A stretch of 37,131 nt of DNA from Eremococcus coleocola DSM 15696 (GCF_000428865.1 NZ_AUAT01000024.1:1-37131); one strand, 5' to 3'; positions 1-8,697 are shown, numbered from the stretch's first letter. The notes: a model not told the origin generated them from the letters alone. Translations and numbers: made by a program.

Positions 1-214
1 AAGTATAAACTTTACCCCCTTGTTTTTGACGACGGATTTGACGAATTGTCCCACGTTTTATTTCATTGTTGATGGGTTGTGGGGCACAGTCAATGGATTT
101 AGCAATGTGACGATTTGAATAGTTTTCATGTACCAAAATTGAAATTTGACACCGTTCTTCATAGGTGAGATGTTTGCCTTTATGTGATGATGTGCTAGAA
201 TTAGTATGCGTCAT
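1..214 (-). CDS. IS30-family transposase, N-terminal part (runs off the left edge)
   Basis: Seventy-one codons are visible before the window ends. The start is ATG at 214, about 7 nt after an AAGGATG ribosome site. The N-terminus contains the IS30-style helix-turn-helix (KHLTYEERCQISILVHENYS followed by NRHIAKSID, about residues 13-41) and then a basic stretch (EIKRGTIRQIRRQ, about 49-61). The DDE catalytic core lies outside the window, so activity cannot be judged. The element's outer end should fall between 215 and about 325, but I could not fix the terminal inverted repeat without the other end. It lies just downstream of the fructokinase gene and marks the left border of the sugar island. 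Confidence 0.75.
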   Translation of the reverse strand, partial: MTHTNSSTSSHKGKHLTYEERCQISILVHENYSNRHIAKSIDCAPQPINNEIKRGTIRQIRRQKQGGKVYT

Positions 215-442
215 GTGATTTCATCCTTATCTATTGAGAGTGTGGTAACTTCAATAATAACATGAAATTCACATGGCATTTTTTAATTAAATAGAATTTT
301 TTGAAGTGGCTAACTTCATTATAAAATCCGCCAATTTGTCTTACATATTTAAGTTATATTATATTAACCATTCAGTAAAGCTGATTATTGTACATACTGA
401 CTTTGAATTATTTATTAAAATGTAACTACACTTTCAGTTTAA
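215..442. other. AT-rich spacer, IS30 end and weak hairpin
   Basis: No gene is visible. It should contain the promoter and outer end of the IS30 element. A short inverted repeat TGAAGT-ggcta-ACTTCA at 302-318, followed on the minus strand by an A/T-rich tract, could be a weak terminator for the fructokinase operon or part of the IS end. I cannot decide between these. Confidence 0.35.
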
Positions 443-1330
443 TTATAAGTCTGTTGTTAATTTTCTTTTTGCAAGCCAAAAGTTTCCCACTGTAGCAGAT
501 CCATTATTATCAACAGCAGGTAAAACAATATAATCATCGATTGGCGGTATGGATACATAGCCATTCAATAATTTAATAAACTCACTTTTCACTCGTTTCA
601 GCATGTGACTTTGTTTCATGACACCACCCCCCAGGACAATAATCTGAGGTCTAAAAGATAAAGTTGCTTGCATAACTGCTTGTGCTATATAAAATGCTTG
701 AATATCCCAAACAGGATGATTTTCTGGAATTAACTCTCCTTTTATTCCAGTTCTTGCTTCTAAACTTGGTCCTGCAGCCAGACCCTCTAAACACGCACCA
801 TGAAATGGACAAACCCCGTCAAAATCATAATCAGCTGGATGCTTTGCTACATAAATATGTCCAAGCTCTCCATGACCTACTCCACCAATTTCGTGCCCGC
901 TTTGAATAACTCCGCCCCCTATACCAGTTCCGATAGTATAGTAAACTAATGAATCAACATCTTTTCTCACAACCATCTCACCAAAAGCAGAAGCATTTAC
1001 GTCGGTTGTAAAATAATATTTTACCGGTATTCTATCTTTGAGAAAACCAATAATATTAGTATTATCCCAAAATAATTTAGGGATCGACGTAATATAACCA
1101 TATGTTTTTGACTCCCTCACCATATCAATAGGCCCAAAAGAAGCTACAGAAATACTTTGAAGATTATCTTTAAATCGTTCAAAATAGTTTACTGTCATTT
1201 CTAACGTTTCTTTTGGCTTTGTTGTGGGAAATTGAATAATATCAATAATTTCTAACTTATCATTACCCACAGCGCATACAAACTTAGTTCCTCCGGCCTC
1301 AATACTTCCGTAAAGTTCCAAATCATTCAT
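443..1330 (-). CDS. ROK-family fructokinase-like sugar kinase
   Basis: This predicted cytosolic ATP-dependent sugar kinase most likely makes fructose-6-P from fructose. The 295-residue length is normal for the family. Visible features are the phosphate loop IEAGGTK (10-16), the catalytic Asp in TTDVNASAFGE (Asp110), the GTGIGGG loop near 138-144, and the ROK zinc/fructokinase signature HPADYDFDGVCPFHGACLEG (about 168-187). The hallmark CPFHG...CLEGLAAGP favours fructokinase over glucokinase or NagC regulators. An in-frame TTG at 1345 would add 5 residues, but ATG at 1330 sits 7 nt after a GGAG site and is preferred. It is the last gene of the operon, 4 nt after the epimerase. With the D-mannose-active isomerase upstream it would complete mannose to fructose to fructose-6-P. 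Confidence 0.82.
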   Translation of the reverse strand: MNDLELYGSIEAGGTKFVCAVGNDKLEIIDIIQFPTTKPKETLEMTVNYFERFKDNLQSISVASFGPIDMVRESKTYGYITSIPKLFWDNTNIIGFLKDRIPVKYYFTTDVNASAFGEMVVRKDVDSLVYYTIGTGIGGGVIQSGHEIGGVGHGELGHIYVAKHPADYDFDGVCPFHGACLEGLAAGPSLEARTGIKGELIPENHPVWDIQAFYIAQAVMQATLSFRPQIIVLGGGVMKQSHMLKRVKSEFIKLLNGYVSIPPIDDYIVLPAVDNNGSATVGNFWLAKRKLTTDL

Positions 1331-1334
1331 CCTT

Positions 1335-2297
1335 TTACTCCACAATATAATTGGTCATACTAAAATATCTATCTTCTAAATAAACCTTACTATTATTTAT
1401 ATAATTTGGTAATTTTTGCATTTCAAATGTTATCCCACTATTTTTTTTTATGGCTTCCTTATTATTTTCATTATATACATTATTAATCTTATTTAATGTA
1501 TATACTACGACAGATTCTTGATTAGAATAAATCGTTAATTTATTCTCTCCTAAATTATCTGTGATTATTACAGACGGTAAATTGCTTATATGTTTAATTT
1601 TATAAGCTAAATCTATCCCTCCCAAACATAATTTAGATAATCTATCAGACTGATTCAAAGATTCAGAAATTTTCTTACCTCTTGAAAAATCCAAATATTT
1701 ATAAGTTTCTGAATTTAAATTAACAAAATTTGAAGAAGGTATAAAATCATTATTAATATCTTGAAGTTTATTACTATTAATATAAAGTATGTGATCTTTA
1801 ATTGTACTTTCATTAGATAAATTAAAATACATGTGACTTGTTAAATTCATTATTGTCGGTACTTCTGATACCCCTAAAATTTTTATTGAGAAGATATTTT
1901 TATTAAGACTGTATTCTATACAAAATGTTGCTTTATCATATTCTATATTCTCATCTGTAAGATACAAATGTGCTTTTTCATGATTCTTTTGGTCTACTAT
2001 CCAAGTCTTTTTATGGAGTCCATCTTTACCTCCATGTAAATGATTTATTTTTTTTTCATTAATGCTTAAATTAACGTGTTCATCTTTAAAATTTTGATAT
2101 TGAGGAGGAGATGTTCTTCCAGCGTTTCTTCCAATCATAGCACCCAAGAAATATTCATTTTGTAAATAGTTATCTAAAGAATTATAAGATAACAAAATAT
2201 TTTTATTATTACTTTTTTTTATGATCTCACAAATTGTTGCTCCAATATCTAAAAATGTAACTCTTAAATAATTATTCTCTAGTATATATATATTCAT
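1335..2297 (-). CDS. Aldose 1-epimerase (mutarotase) family
   Basis: Interconverts the anomers of free aldoses in the cytosol. The 320-residue protein shows the GalM landmarks in divergent form: GRNAGR (56-61, usually GRYANR), HLHGG with His88, NLTSHMYFNL near 158-167 carrying the catalytic His, GGIDLAY near 224-230, and a C-terminal FEMQKLPNYIN carrying the catalytic Glu. Its start directly abuts the xylulokinase stop, so the two are translationally coupled. In this operon it would feed the right anomer of lyxose, xylose or mannose to the isomerase, which means free sugar and not only sugar phosphate is handled here. The divergent motifs mean the true sugar may not be galactose, so no symbol is given. 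Confidence 0.8.
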   Translation of the reverse strand: MNIYILENNYLRVTFLDIGATICEIIKKSNNKNILLSYNSLDNYLQNEYFLGAMIGRNAGRTSPPQYQNFKDEHVNLSINEKKINHLHGGKDGLHKKTWIVDQKNHEKAHLYLTDENIEYDKATFCIEYSLNKNIFSIKILGVSEVPTIMNLTSHMYFNLSNESTIKDHILYINSNKLQDINNDFIPSSNFVNLNSETYKYLDFSRGKKISESLNQSDRLSKLCLGGIDLAYKIKHISNLPSVIITDNLGENKLTIYSNQESVVVYTLNKINNVYNENNKEAIKKNSGITFEMQKLPNYINNSKVYLEDRYFSMTNYIVE

Positions 2298-3776
2298 TTA
2301 TTTTATCTCCAAAATTTTTTTAGATAGATAACTAGTGTTCTCATATATTTCTGAATAAATTTTATAAATTTTCTCATATTTACTGTGTAAAATCATATTT
2401 GGTTTAATTATTTTTTCTGTTTTAATTCCTACTGTAAGAGCTTCTGAAAAATCCTTAAATTTATGTAAACCGACACTAGCTATTATTGCAGCTCCAAATG
2501 CAGGCCCTTCTTCAATAGAAATCTTGTGTATATCTTTACCAAATATATCAGCTTGGATTTGTAACCAAACCTCATTTTTGGCTCCACCTCCGATAGAAAC
2601 AATAGATTTATAATCAGCCCCAATAGATTTATAACAGCTATATAAAGAAAAAGTTATGCCTTCTACAACCGCCCTTAACATATCGCTTTTATTATGTGAA
2701 ATATCTAACCCTATAAATGCCCCTCTTATACTTGAGTCATTGTAAGGAGTTCGCTCACCTATTAGAAACGGTGTAAATATTAAACCATTCGAGCCAATAT
2801 CTGATTCCTTTACTAAATTGAATAATTCTTCATATGAAATATCCTCACATAATTTTTCTTTAATCCAATCTAAACTTGAACCAGCAGATAATGTAACTCC
2901 CATACTATATTTAGTATCTCTTAAAATATGATAAAAATTATGAGACTTTTTATCTAATAGACTATCATCAGACAACCCAAGAATGACACCAGAGGTTCCA
3001 ATACTAAGCATTCCTATATTCTTATCAATAATACCAACACCTAATGAAGAGCACGCATTATCTGCACCACCTGCAAAGATTTTTACATTTTTATTTATGT
3101 TTAATCTATCAGCTATTGTTTTACTGATGTTACCTATATATTGTGTTGACTCTACTAAATGAGGCATCTTATTTTTCTTCAACTCTAAAATATCTAATAT
3201 TTGCTCAGACCAATCTTTATCATTTAAATTTAATAGAAGTGTCCCTGAAGCATCCGAATAATCCATAGAATAGTCATTTGTTAAATATAATCGCAAATAA
3301 TCTTTAGGTAATAAAATATATTCGATTTTCTTCCAAATATCTGGTTCATTATTTTTTACCCACAATAATTTTGGGAGTGTAAATCCCTCTAACGGAATAT
3401 TCTTGGTTTCACTAATAATTAATTCCCCATATTTATTCTTTAGATAATCTACCTCTTTACTAGTTCTGACATCATTCCATAAAATTGAATTTCTCAAAAT
3501 TTTCTGATTTTCATCTAAAAGAACTAGGCTATGCATCTGACCACTAAACGATATTCCCTCAAGGTTTTCTTTAAAATTAAGAATATTTTTATTAAAATAG
3601 TTTATAATTTTATCAAATGCGCCTAACCAATCAAGAGGTCTTTGCTCACTATACCCTTTTTGTGAATGAAAAGTAGGATACTTTATCGAATATGAATCGA
3701 CAATATTAGCCATCTCATCGATAATCAACCCTTTCATTGATCCTGTCCCTAAATCAATCCCTAATATGTATCTCAT
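2298..3776 (-). CDS. xylB: Xylulokinase (FGGY family)
   Basis: Phosphorylates D-xylulose to D-xylulose-5-phosphate with ATP. The 492-residue length fits the family. Seen are the N-terminal phosphate loop GIDLGTGSMKG (5-15), the substrate loop SFSGQMHSLV (about 76-85), NSILWNDVRTS (about 96-106), the catalytic Asp in GGADNACSSLGVG (about 236), and the C-terminal ATPase signature GGGAKNEVWLQIQADIF (about 397-413) with GPAFGAAIIA. It starts 61 nt after the lyxose isomerase gene, separated from it by a stem-loop, and abuts the epimerase gene. The pairing with a D-lyxose isomerase indicates the route D-lyxose to D-xylulose to xylulose-5-P and then the pentose phosphate or phosphoketolase path. No xylose isomerase is visible in the window. 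Confidence 0.88.
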   Translation of the reverse strand: MRYILGIDLGTGSMKGLIIDEMANIVDSYSIKYPTFHSQKGYSEQRPLDWLGAFDKIINYFNKNILNFKENLEGISFSGQMHSLVLLDENQKILRNSILWNDVRTSKEVDYLKNKYGELIISETKNIPLEGFTLPKLLWVKNNEPDIWKKIEYILLPKDYLRLYLTNDYSMDYSDASGTLLLNLNDKDWSEQILDILELKKNKMPHLVESTQYIGNISKTIADRLNINKNVKIFAGGADNACSSLGVGIIDKNIGMLSIGTSGVILGLSDDSLLDKKSHNFYHILRDTKYSMGVTLSAGSSLDWIKEKLCEDISYEELFNLVKESDIGSNGLIFTPFLIGERTPYNDSSIRGAFIGLDISHNKSDMLRAVVEGITFSLYSCYKSIGADYKSIVSIGGGAKNEVWLQIQADIFGKDIHKISIEEGPAFGAAIIASVGLHKFKDFSEALTVGIKTEKIIKPNMILHSKYEKIYKIYSEIYENTSYLSKKILEIK

Positions 3777-3797
3777 AAAGCCCTCCTAAACAAAATT

Positions 3798-3826
3798 GAA
3801 GGTGTCGATAAATTATCAACACCTTC
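3798..3826 (-). terminator. Intra-operon stem-loop (partial terminator or mRNA stabiliser)
   Basis: GAAGGTGT (3798-3805) pairs with ACACCTTC (3819-3826), with an inner GATAA/TTATC stem. On the minus strand it is followed by AATTTTGTTT. It lies between the isomerase and kinase genes, so it may lower expression of the three downstream genes relative to the PTS genes, or protect the upstream mRNA end. Confidence 0.6.
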
Positions 3827-3837
3827 GTACAATATCT

Positions 3838-4359
3838 TTAATTTATCCTGTTAACATTTGGATTTGTGAATATATCTGTCGCATCATCACTTGTTGACGA
3901 AAATTCTGATATAATAGCTCCTGAAGGACCAGCTACAAACCAATGTCTTTTATTTGGCATTATTGTATATTGTTCTCCTGCTATAAGTTTTATTCCTGAG
4001 TCAATAGTATAATATTCATTATCAAATTTTGGAAAAACATCAAACTCACGACCATTTGTCATATCTTCAACAAAAAGGAATACTTCACCTTTTCTACATC
4101 TAAATGTCTCTTGTTTTCCTAGTTTTTCTTTAAAATTTGGATGCTTATGTTCAGGACAATACTGATTTGGTAGAAGCACCATTTCTTTAGCACAATATCT
4201 GTCATTATTCTCATAAACAATCAAGTTTAACCCTTGATTATCTATATCATCTAGTCCAAAATCTGCAAATTCAATAGAATCAATTTCTTCTTTGGTAAAC
4301 GACATTCCTGAATTATTAAATAATTCAATAACTTTTTTTTTATATTCTTCTTTTATCAT
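3838..4359 (-). CDS. D-lyxose ketol-isomerase, cupin type (lyxose/mannose isomerase)
   Basis: The 173-residue cupin matches the D-lyxose isomerase family, in which the E. coli O157:H7 member converts D-lyxose to D-xylulose and also acts on D-mannose/D-fructose. The metal-binding set is intact and correctly spaced: His71 and His73 in CPEHKHP, Glu84 in KQETFRC, His139 in NKRHWFVAG. It acts on the unphosphorylated sugar. It lies 15 nt after the PTS IIC gene and before xylulokinase, which gives the lyxose to xylulose to xylulose-5-P sequence; with the ROK kinase it could also serve mannose. Oddly, a PTS would deliver phosphorylated sugar, which this enzyme should not accept. Confidence 0.85.
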   Translation of the reverse strand: MIKEEYKKKVIELFNNSGMSFTKEEIDSIEFADFGLDDIDNQGLNLIVYENNDRYCAKEMVLLPNQYCPEHKHPNFKEKLGKQETFRCRKGEVFLFVEDMTNGREFDVFPKFDNEYYTIDSGIKLIAGEQYTIMPNKRHWFVAGPSGAIISEFSSTSDDATDIFTNPNVNRIN

Positions 4360-4373
4360 TTATTTTTCACCTA

Positions 4374-5492
4374 CTAGCTAATTTTTACGCTATCCCAATC
4401 AATGTCTTCTTCTGGACCTTCTTCAAAAATCTCAACTGTTGATGCATCTTTTCTTGGCAAAATAGCTAAAACGACTATTGCATGAATTACTGATCCTACA
4501 ACTGTTGCAATTAAAAATGCAAACGGTTTTGTTGCAGTGAACATTGCAATCATACCTGAAGCAGGAATATGACTATCTGCACCAAGTATCATACTGATTC
4601 CACCAGCAATAGCACCACCTATACCAGTTGCTAACATGTGTTTTGGTAAACTCTTTAATACAATAGGAAATACACCTTCAGTAATTTGAACGATTCCCAT
4701 TGGAAATGCCGTTTTTAATGTTTCAATATCTTGTGCATCAAAAATATTTTTCTTAACCAATTTACCTAAGAAATATGCAATTGTTAGTCCAAAAGGTGTA
4801 ATCATGGATACAATAATTAGTACTGTAATAGGTTCATAAATGCCTTCGGAAAATAACGCAAATACAAATGCAAATACCGTTTTATTCAATGCACTACCAT
4901 AATCAATTGACGCAAGAATTCCAATAATTGCTCCATACATAAATTTTTGAGAACTATCTAAACCAGTCAGATAATTCAATACCAAATTGGTTAACCAGTT
5001 AATAGGGCCTCCAACAATATAATACATAACTAGACCCGCACCTAAAGCAGCAAAAGTTGGAATTACTAAAGTAGGCATTAAACCAGCCATCCATTGAGGG
5101 ACTTTTATATAAGCAACTATCGCTGCCGTTAAATAACCTGCTATAAAACCTGCTATAATACCTCCTAAGAATCCTGTTTGAATTCCTTGTGCTACAAATC
5201 CTACAATTAACCCAGGAGCTATACCTGGCTTATCTGCTATAGAATATGATATTGCAGTAGCAACAATCATTGGAAGTGCTCCTAATCCATATCCTCCCAT
5301 TGTGGACATTGTATCAGCAAAGCTAAATCCATCTGTAAATGATTCAATTGTAGAACCACCTAAAATATTCCCAAAGGCTAATAACATCCCTGACCCTACA
5401 ACTATTGGTAGGAAATAAGCAATTGCTGTCATGATATGTTGTCTAATTTCAAATTTTGGCATACTGCTTTTCATTACATTCACCTCATTCAC
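4374..5492 (-). CDS. PTS system, fructose-family IIC permease
   Basis: A polytopic membrane permease of 372 residues with many hydrophobic segments, belonging to the fructose family of PTS sugar permeases. The conserved loop GIVQITEGVFPI (about 263-274) corresponds to the ITEG motif of fructose IIC domains, and a second conserved patch GADSHIPASGMIAM follows. Its stop lies 15 nt before the lyxose isomerase and its start abuts the IIB gene. IIA, IIB and IIC are three separate genes, as in the frv and fry systems, not one fused FruA. The sugar specificity cannot be read from sequence; an uncommon ketose, or a pentose such as xylulose, is as likely as fructose. Confidence 0.85.
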   Translation of the reverse strand: MNEVNVMKSSMPKFEIRQHIMTAIAYFLPIVVGSGMLLAFGNILGGSTIESFTDGFSFADTMSTMGGYGLGALPMIVATAISYSIADKPGIAPGLIVGFVAQGIQTGFLGGIIAGFIAGYLTAAIVAYIKVPQWMAGLMPTLVIPTFAALGAGLVMYYIVGGPINWLTNLVLNYLTGLDSSQKFMYGAIIGILASIDYGSALNKTVFAFVFALFSEGIYEPITVLIIVSMITPFGLTIAYFLGKLVKKNIFDAQDIETLKTAFPMGIVQITEGVFPIVLKSLPKHMLATGIGGAIAGGISMILGADSHIPASGMIAMFTATKPFAFLIATVVGSVIHAIVVLAILPRKDASTVEIFEEGPEEDIDWDSVKIS

Positions 5493-5800
5493 TATTTTGA
5501 TAATTCTTCTAATTTTTCGATTATTTTATTTGGAGATTTTACCGCTATATTTGTAGGGACTTCAACTATTTTCTTTCCTTCAAATCGATCTCTACCATTC
5601 ACCTTGATATCAGCAGCTATAATTACTATATCCGCATTATTTATTTCTTCGGCAGTTAATTGATCTTGTGTACCTGCCAATCCTTGCGTTTCAATAGAAA
5701 CATTGTGTCCTCTATTAGAAGCACTTGTCATGATTTTTTCTCTAGCAATATATGTATGCGCAATACCAGCTGTACAGGCTGCAATTCCTACGATATTCAT
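5492..5800 (-). CDS. PTS system, fructose-type IIB component
   Basis: A small soluble phosphocarrier of 102 residues from the chosen start that receives phosphate on Cys9 within IAACTAGIAHTY, the diagnostic fructose-IIB active site, and passes it to the sugar bound at IIC. An upstream in-frame GTG at 5809 lies inside the ribosome-site region GAGGTGAGG, so ATG at 5800 is preferred. It lies 15 nt after the aldolase stop and overlaps the first base of the IIC gene. It needs the IIA of the same operon. Confidence 0.87.
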   Translation of the reverse strand: MNIVGIAACTAGIAHTYIAREKIMTSASNRGHNVSIETQGLAGTQDQLTAEEINNADIVIIAADIKVNGRDRFEGKKIVEVPTNIAVKSPNKIIEKLEELSK

Positions 5801-5814
5801 CTTCCTCACCTCTT

Positions 5815-6687
5815 TTACTTGTAATATAATGCAACTTTATTGTCTGATTTAAATAGCTTAATTTTATCCATTGCTACTTGTTTAGTCGCTTCGATACATT
5901 CTGGGAATAAAGTGTTTGGTTCTCTCAATTCCTTACCACCGTTTTTTAGAACTTCTTTCATAGCATCTAAAAATGCAATTTTAATGTCACTAGAGATATT
6001 AATTTTATTAATCCCCTTTTCTACGGCACTAGCAATTTCTTTATCAGGATTACTTGAACCACCATGTAAAACTAATGGGATTTCTACTTTTTCAGCAATT
6101 TCATCCAAAATATCTAATCTTAATTTAGGATCTAAATAATCAGGATATAAACCATGAGCTGTACCAATCGCTATTGCTAAACTATCTACACCTGTTTCTT
6201 TAACAAAACCTTCAGCCACATTAGGGTCCGTATAGATAACTTCAGTTACTCCACCTTCAATTGAATCACCAGTATCTCCAATAGTACCTAACTCTGCTTC
6301 TACTGAAACACCGGTTGCATGAGCAGCTTCAACTACTTTCTTAGAAATTGCTATGTTATCTTCATAATCTAAATGAGAGGCATCAATCATTACAGAGGTA
6401 AACCCTAAATGAATCGCATGAATTACTTGTTCAAAAGAAGCCCCATGATCTAAATGTATACATACTGGCACTTTAGTATGATTAGCATAATATTTCACTT
6501 GATCAACGAAACTATCCGTCAAAAATGATAATTCATCTGGATGAATAGCAATTATTACTGGAGATTGTAATTCCTCACAAGCACGCATTACACCTTCTAA
6601 TAATTGACCTGACCCTGCATTGAATGCCGGTACAGCAAACCCAATTTTATTGGCTACTTCTAAAATTTCTTTTCCTGATACTAACAT
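5815..6687 (-). CDS. Class II ketose-bisphosphate aldolase (GatY/KbaY/FbaA group)
   Basis: A zinc-dependent aldolase of 290 residues that splits a ketose 1-phosphate or 1,6-bisphosphate to dihydroxyacetone phosphate and an aldehyde. The class II landmarks are present: PAFNAGSGQ near 19-27, HLDHG (about 77-81, general base Asp and zinc His), MIDASHL (about 100-106), VEAELGTIG (about 128-136), zinc His in IGTAHGLYPDY (about 176), zinc His in VLHGGSSNPD (about 207) and the phosphate-binding KINISSD near 229-235. It resembles tagatose-bisphosphate aldolases most. ATG at 6687 is preferred over ATG 9 nt upstream because it is 8 nt from AAGGA. No 1-phosphofructokinase or tagatose-6-P kinase gene is nearby, so it may cleave the 1-phosphate made by this PTS directly, or rely on a housekeeping kinase. 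Confidence 0.83.
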   Translation of the reverse strand: MLVSGKEILEVANKIGFAVPAFNAGSGQLLEGVMRACEELQSPVIIAIHPDELSFLTDSFVDQVKYYANHTKVPVCIHLDHGASFEQVIHAIHLGFTSVMIDASHLDYEDNIAISKKVVEAAHATGVSVEAELGTIGDTGDSIEGGVTEVIYTDPNVAEGFVKETGVDSLAIAIGTAHGLYPDYLDPKLRLDILDEIAEKVEIPLVLHGGSSNPDKEIASAVEKGINKINISSDIKIAFLDAMKEVLKNGGKELREPNTLFPECIEATKQVAMDKIKLFKSDNKVALYYK

Positions 6688-6692
6688 TATTT

Positions 6693-7169
6693 TCATCCTT
6701 CTTTCCTAGAATTATTCGTAATTAAATCGTAAAGGGCATCTATAGAGGTTACATTTTTAATTGAATTTATCACTTCATCATCAGCTAACAAAATAGCTAT
6801 CTGTTGAAGTAACATTATATGTTTTGTATTTGCCTCAGTATTTTTTACTGCAAACAAAAATATTGTATTCACTTTTTCATTGTCCAAAGACTCCCAGTCA
6901 ATAGAATTTTCTAAAGTGGCCACTGCAATTCTAGTGTTAATTACCGCACTAGACTTACCATGTGGAATTGCAACGCCTTGTCCAATTCCTGTTTCACCTT
7001 CCTCCTCTCTCAAATATACATCTTTTAAAAACTGAGCTTTATCACTAATAACTCCTTTCTCCAAACATAAATCAGCTAATTTATTCAAAATATCTGATTT
7101 ATTTTTTTCATCACAATTTATTAACATTAAATCTTTACTAACTACTTCCGAAACATAAATCTCTTCCAA
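6693..7169 (-). CDS. PTS system, fructose/mannitol-type IIA component
   Basis: A cytosolic 158-residue phosphocarrier that takes phosphate from HPr on His70 in GIGQGVAIPHGKSS, the PTS_EIIA type-2 signature, and hands it to IIB. A second conserved patch IFLFAVKN is near 103-110. The start is TTG at 7169, with GGAGG 9 nt upstream; there is no good ATG start. The first 32 nt overlap the end of the regulator gene in another frame, so translation is coupled. In related regulators such as MtlR and LicR a IIA domain is fused to the C-terminus; here it is a separate protein that could both feed the permease and signal to the regulator. Confidence 0.87.
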   Translation of the reverse strand: MEEIYVSEVVSKDLMLINCDEKNKSDILNKLADLCLEKGVISDKAQFLKDVYLREEEGETGIGQGVAIPHGKSSAVINTRIAVATLENSIDWESLDNEKVNTIFLFAVKNTEANTKHIMLLQQIAILLADDEVINSIKNVTSIDALYDLITNNSRKEG

Positions 7170-8631
7170 TTTCGATTTCCTCCATTAATTTTTCAATTTT
7201 TTCCACATCCCGATCAGTTAATAAAGGGGATATTTTAATAAATCTTATATCTTTATCCAATATATCTTTTCTAATCTCTATAGTAGAAAAAATTACATCA
7301 ATTTTTAGTCTTATTTTTTTTAATGCATTTTCAATATTTCTTTCACTCGCAGTACTAATTACTTTTATTTCATCGAATCTTTTTTCCAATTTAACTTTTA
7401 TAAGTTCAGACGTACCTACACCTGTTGAGCAAACAACTATAGAATTTATTCTTCTCTTTTTCAATAAATTAAACTTTTCAAAATATAAAACAATATATGC
7501 AATATCATTATCTCCGATATCTTTTATAAAACTATTAGGAATCAAATTTTCATTAATAAAGAATGTAATTTCATGAATCTTGTGAAATGTATTTGGATAT
7601 TCTTCTTTTATTTCTTTAAGCATTATATTTCCAACATCCAATCCTACCCTAATTCTATATAACATTGGAAGTATATGATTATATAAACTATCAAAGAATC
7701 CTTTTTCTTCTTCATCAATAATCCCATAGTACTTATTTAGGTATTCACGAGTAATTTCTGTAGCCAATCTTTTAAAGCTCTCATTAAATTTCGCATTGTC
7801 ATTATTAAACGAGCATAGATATTGAAATAAAAAATATGTTTCAATATCATGAATATCAAAATTAACAAATGACTTAATATTTTTCATTACATCATGAGCT
7901 ATCTGATATAATTTTGGATTATCTCTTATTAGTCTTTGCTCATCAATATCCAATGGTTCTTGGTTATCTATTAACAATACAACCCCCCTTCTATAACGAT
8001 AAATTAGCATATAAATATGTATAAAAATATTTACTGAATATGGATAAGTGATATCTGTTTCAATTTTATTTTCAATATACTTTAATTGCTTATCTATAAA
8101 ATATTTATCATTAGCTGAGACGTTCAAATGTAATTTTTCTAAAGATTCATTCATGCTAATATCAGATAAAACTGATTTTATTGCATTTCTGATTTGACTT
8201 TCTTTAGTCTTTAAATGAAACCATTCATCTTTTTCTACTAGTTCAATTCCATTATTTAATAAAATTTTTTTTACTTCATTTATCCTAAATTCTGCATCGT
8301 TTTTACTCATCTGATTGATATCATATTTCGAATATAATTTAGGGAATTCAAACAATATTTTTAATACAATATTATAAATTTCATCTGAAATCTTGGTACT
8401 ATCACTTTCTTTAAAATTCTTATAATATTTATTTAATAATAATCCTTTTCCAGTTTCAGAAAAGATAAATGGTTGATCATATTTATTAGTATAATAGTTA
8501 TTAATTTTTTTAACTAATCTGTATATCGTCTTAGTCGATACAAAAACTTTGCTAGCAATTTCACTGGCTGTAATGTACTTGTCATATTCTAAATTATCTA
8601 TTATGTTATTTTCATTTAAACTTAATACCAT
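7138..8631 (-). CDS. PRD-containing transcriptional activator (MtlR/LicR-like)
   Basis: A 497-residue DNA-binding regulator for the operon it heads. In order: an N-terminal winged helix-turn-helix (ITASEIASKVFVSTKTIYRL, about 20-39), a second helical DNA-binding part to about 150, two PTS regulation domains (about 170-280 and 285-390), and a C-terminal Gat-type IIB-like domain with the phosphorylatable Cys in INSIVVCSTGVGTSELIK (about 394-411). It lacks the C-terminal IIA domain of full MtlR/LicR proteins (about 640-700 residues), but a free IIA is encoded next. The ATG at 8631 follows GGAGGAGG. PTS phosphorylation of the PRDs and the Cys would couple expression to sugar transport. It begins about 50 nt from a palindrome and cre site. 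Confidence 0.85.
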   Translation of the reverse strand: MVLSLNENNIIDNLEYDKYITASEIASKVFVSTKTIYRLVKKINNYYTNKYDQPFIFSETGKGLLLNKYYKNFKESDSTKISDEIYNIVLKILFEFPKLYSKYDINQMSKNDAEFRINEVKKILLNNGIELVEKDEWFHLKTKESQIRNAIKSVLSDISMNESLEKLHLNVSANDKYFIDKQLKYIENKIETDITYPYSVNIFIHIYMLIYRYRRGVVLLIDNQEPLDIDEQRLIRDNPKLYQIAHDVMKNIKSFVNFDIHDIETYFLFQYLCSFNNDNAKFNESFKRLATEITREYLNKYYGIIDEEEKGFFDSLYNHILPMLYRIRVGLDVGNIMLKEIKEEYPNTFHKIHEITFFINENLIPNSFIKDIGDNDIAYIVLYFEKFNLLKKRRINSIVVCSTGVGTSELIKVKLEKRFDEIKVISTASERNIENALKKIRLKIDVIFSTIEIRKDILDKDIRFIKISPLLTDRDVEKIEKLMEEIEIGRDLCFGSS

Positions 8632-8670
8632 TTATCCTCCTCCTTACTTAAATCTAAAGCACATTTATAT

Positions 8671-8697
8671 TGTATCAAAGAATGAAAGCGTCGTCAT
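8671..8697 (-). promoter_or_regulatory. Predicted promoter of the lyxose/PTS operon
   Basis: On the minus strand, ATGACG (8692-8697, 4/6 to the -35 consensus) and TACAAT (-10, about 8669-8674) are separated by 17 nt, upstream of the regulator gene. The -35 lies inside both the cre-like site and the long palindrome. Confidence 0.55.
8683..8696 (+). promoter_or_regulatory. cre site (CcpA box) over the -35
   Basis: TGAAAGCGTCGTCA matches the cre consensus TGWAANCGNTNWCA at all but one position. It overlaps the predicted -35 of the PRD regulator/PTS operon, a position expected to give CcpA repression when glucose is present. Confidence 0.6.

Noticed and set aside
682-909. Plus-strand 75-codon frame within the fructokinase gene
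   Set aside because: It lies opposite a well-supported kinase gene, without ribosome site or known motif. Similar opposite-strand frames within the aldolase, dehydrogenase, DeoR, MATE and ABC genes were dropped for the same reason.
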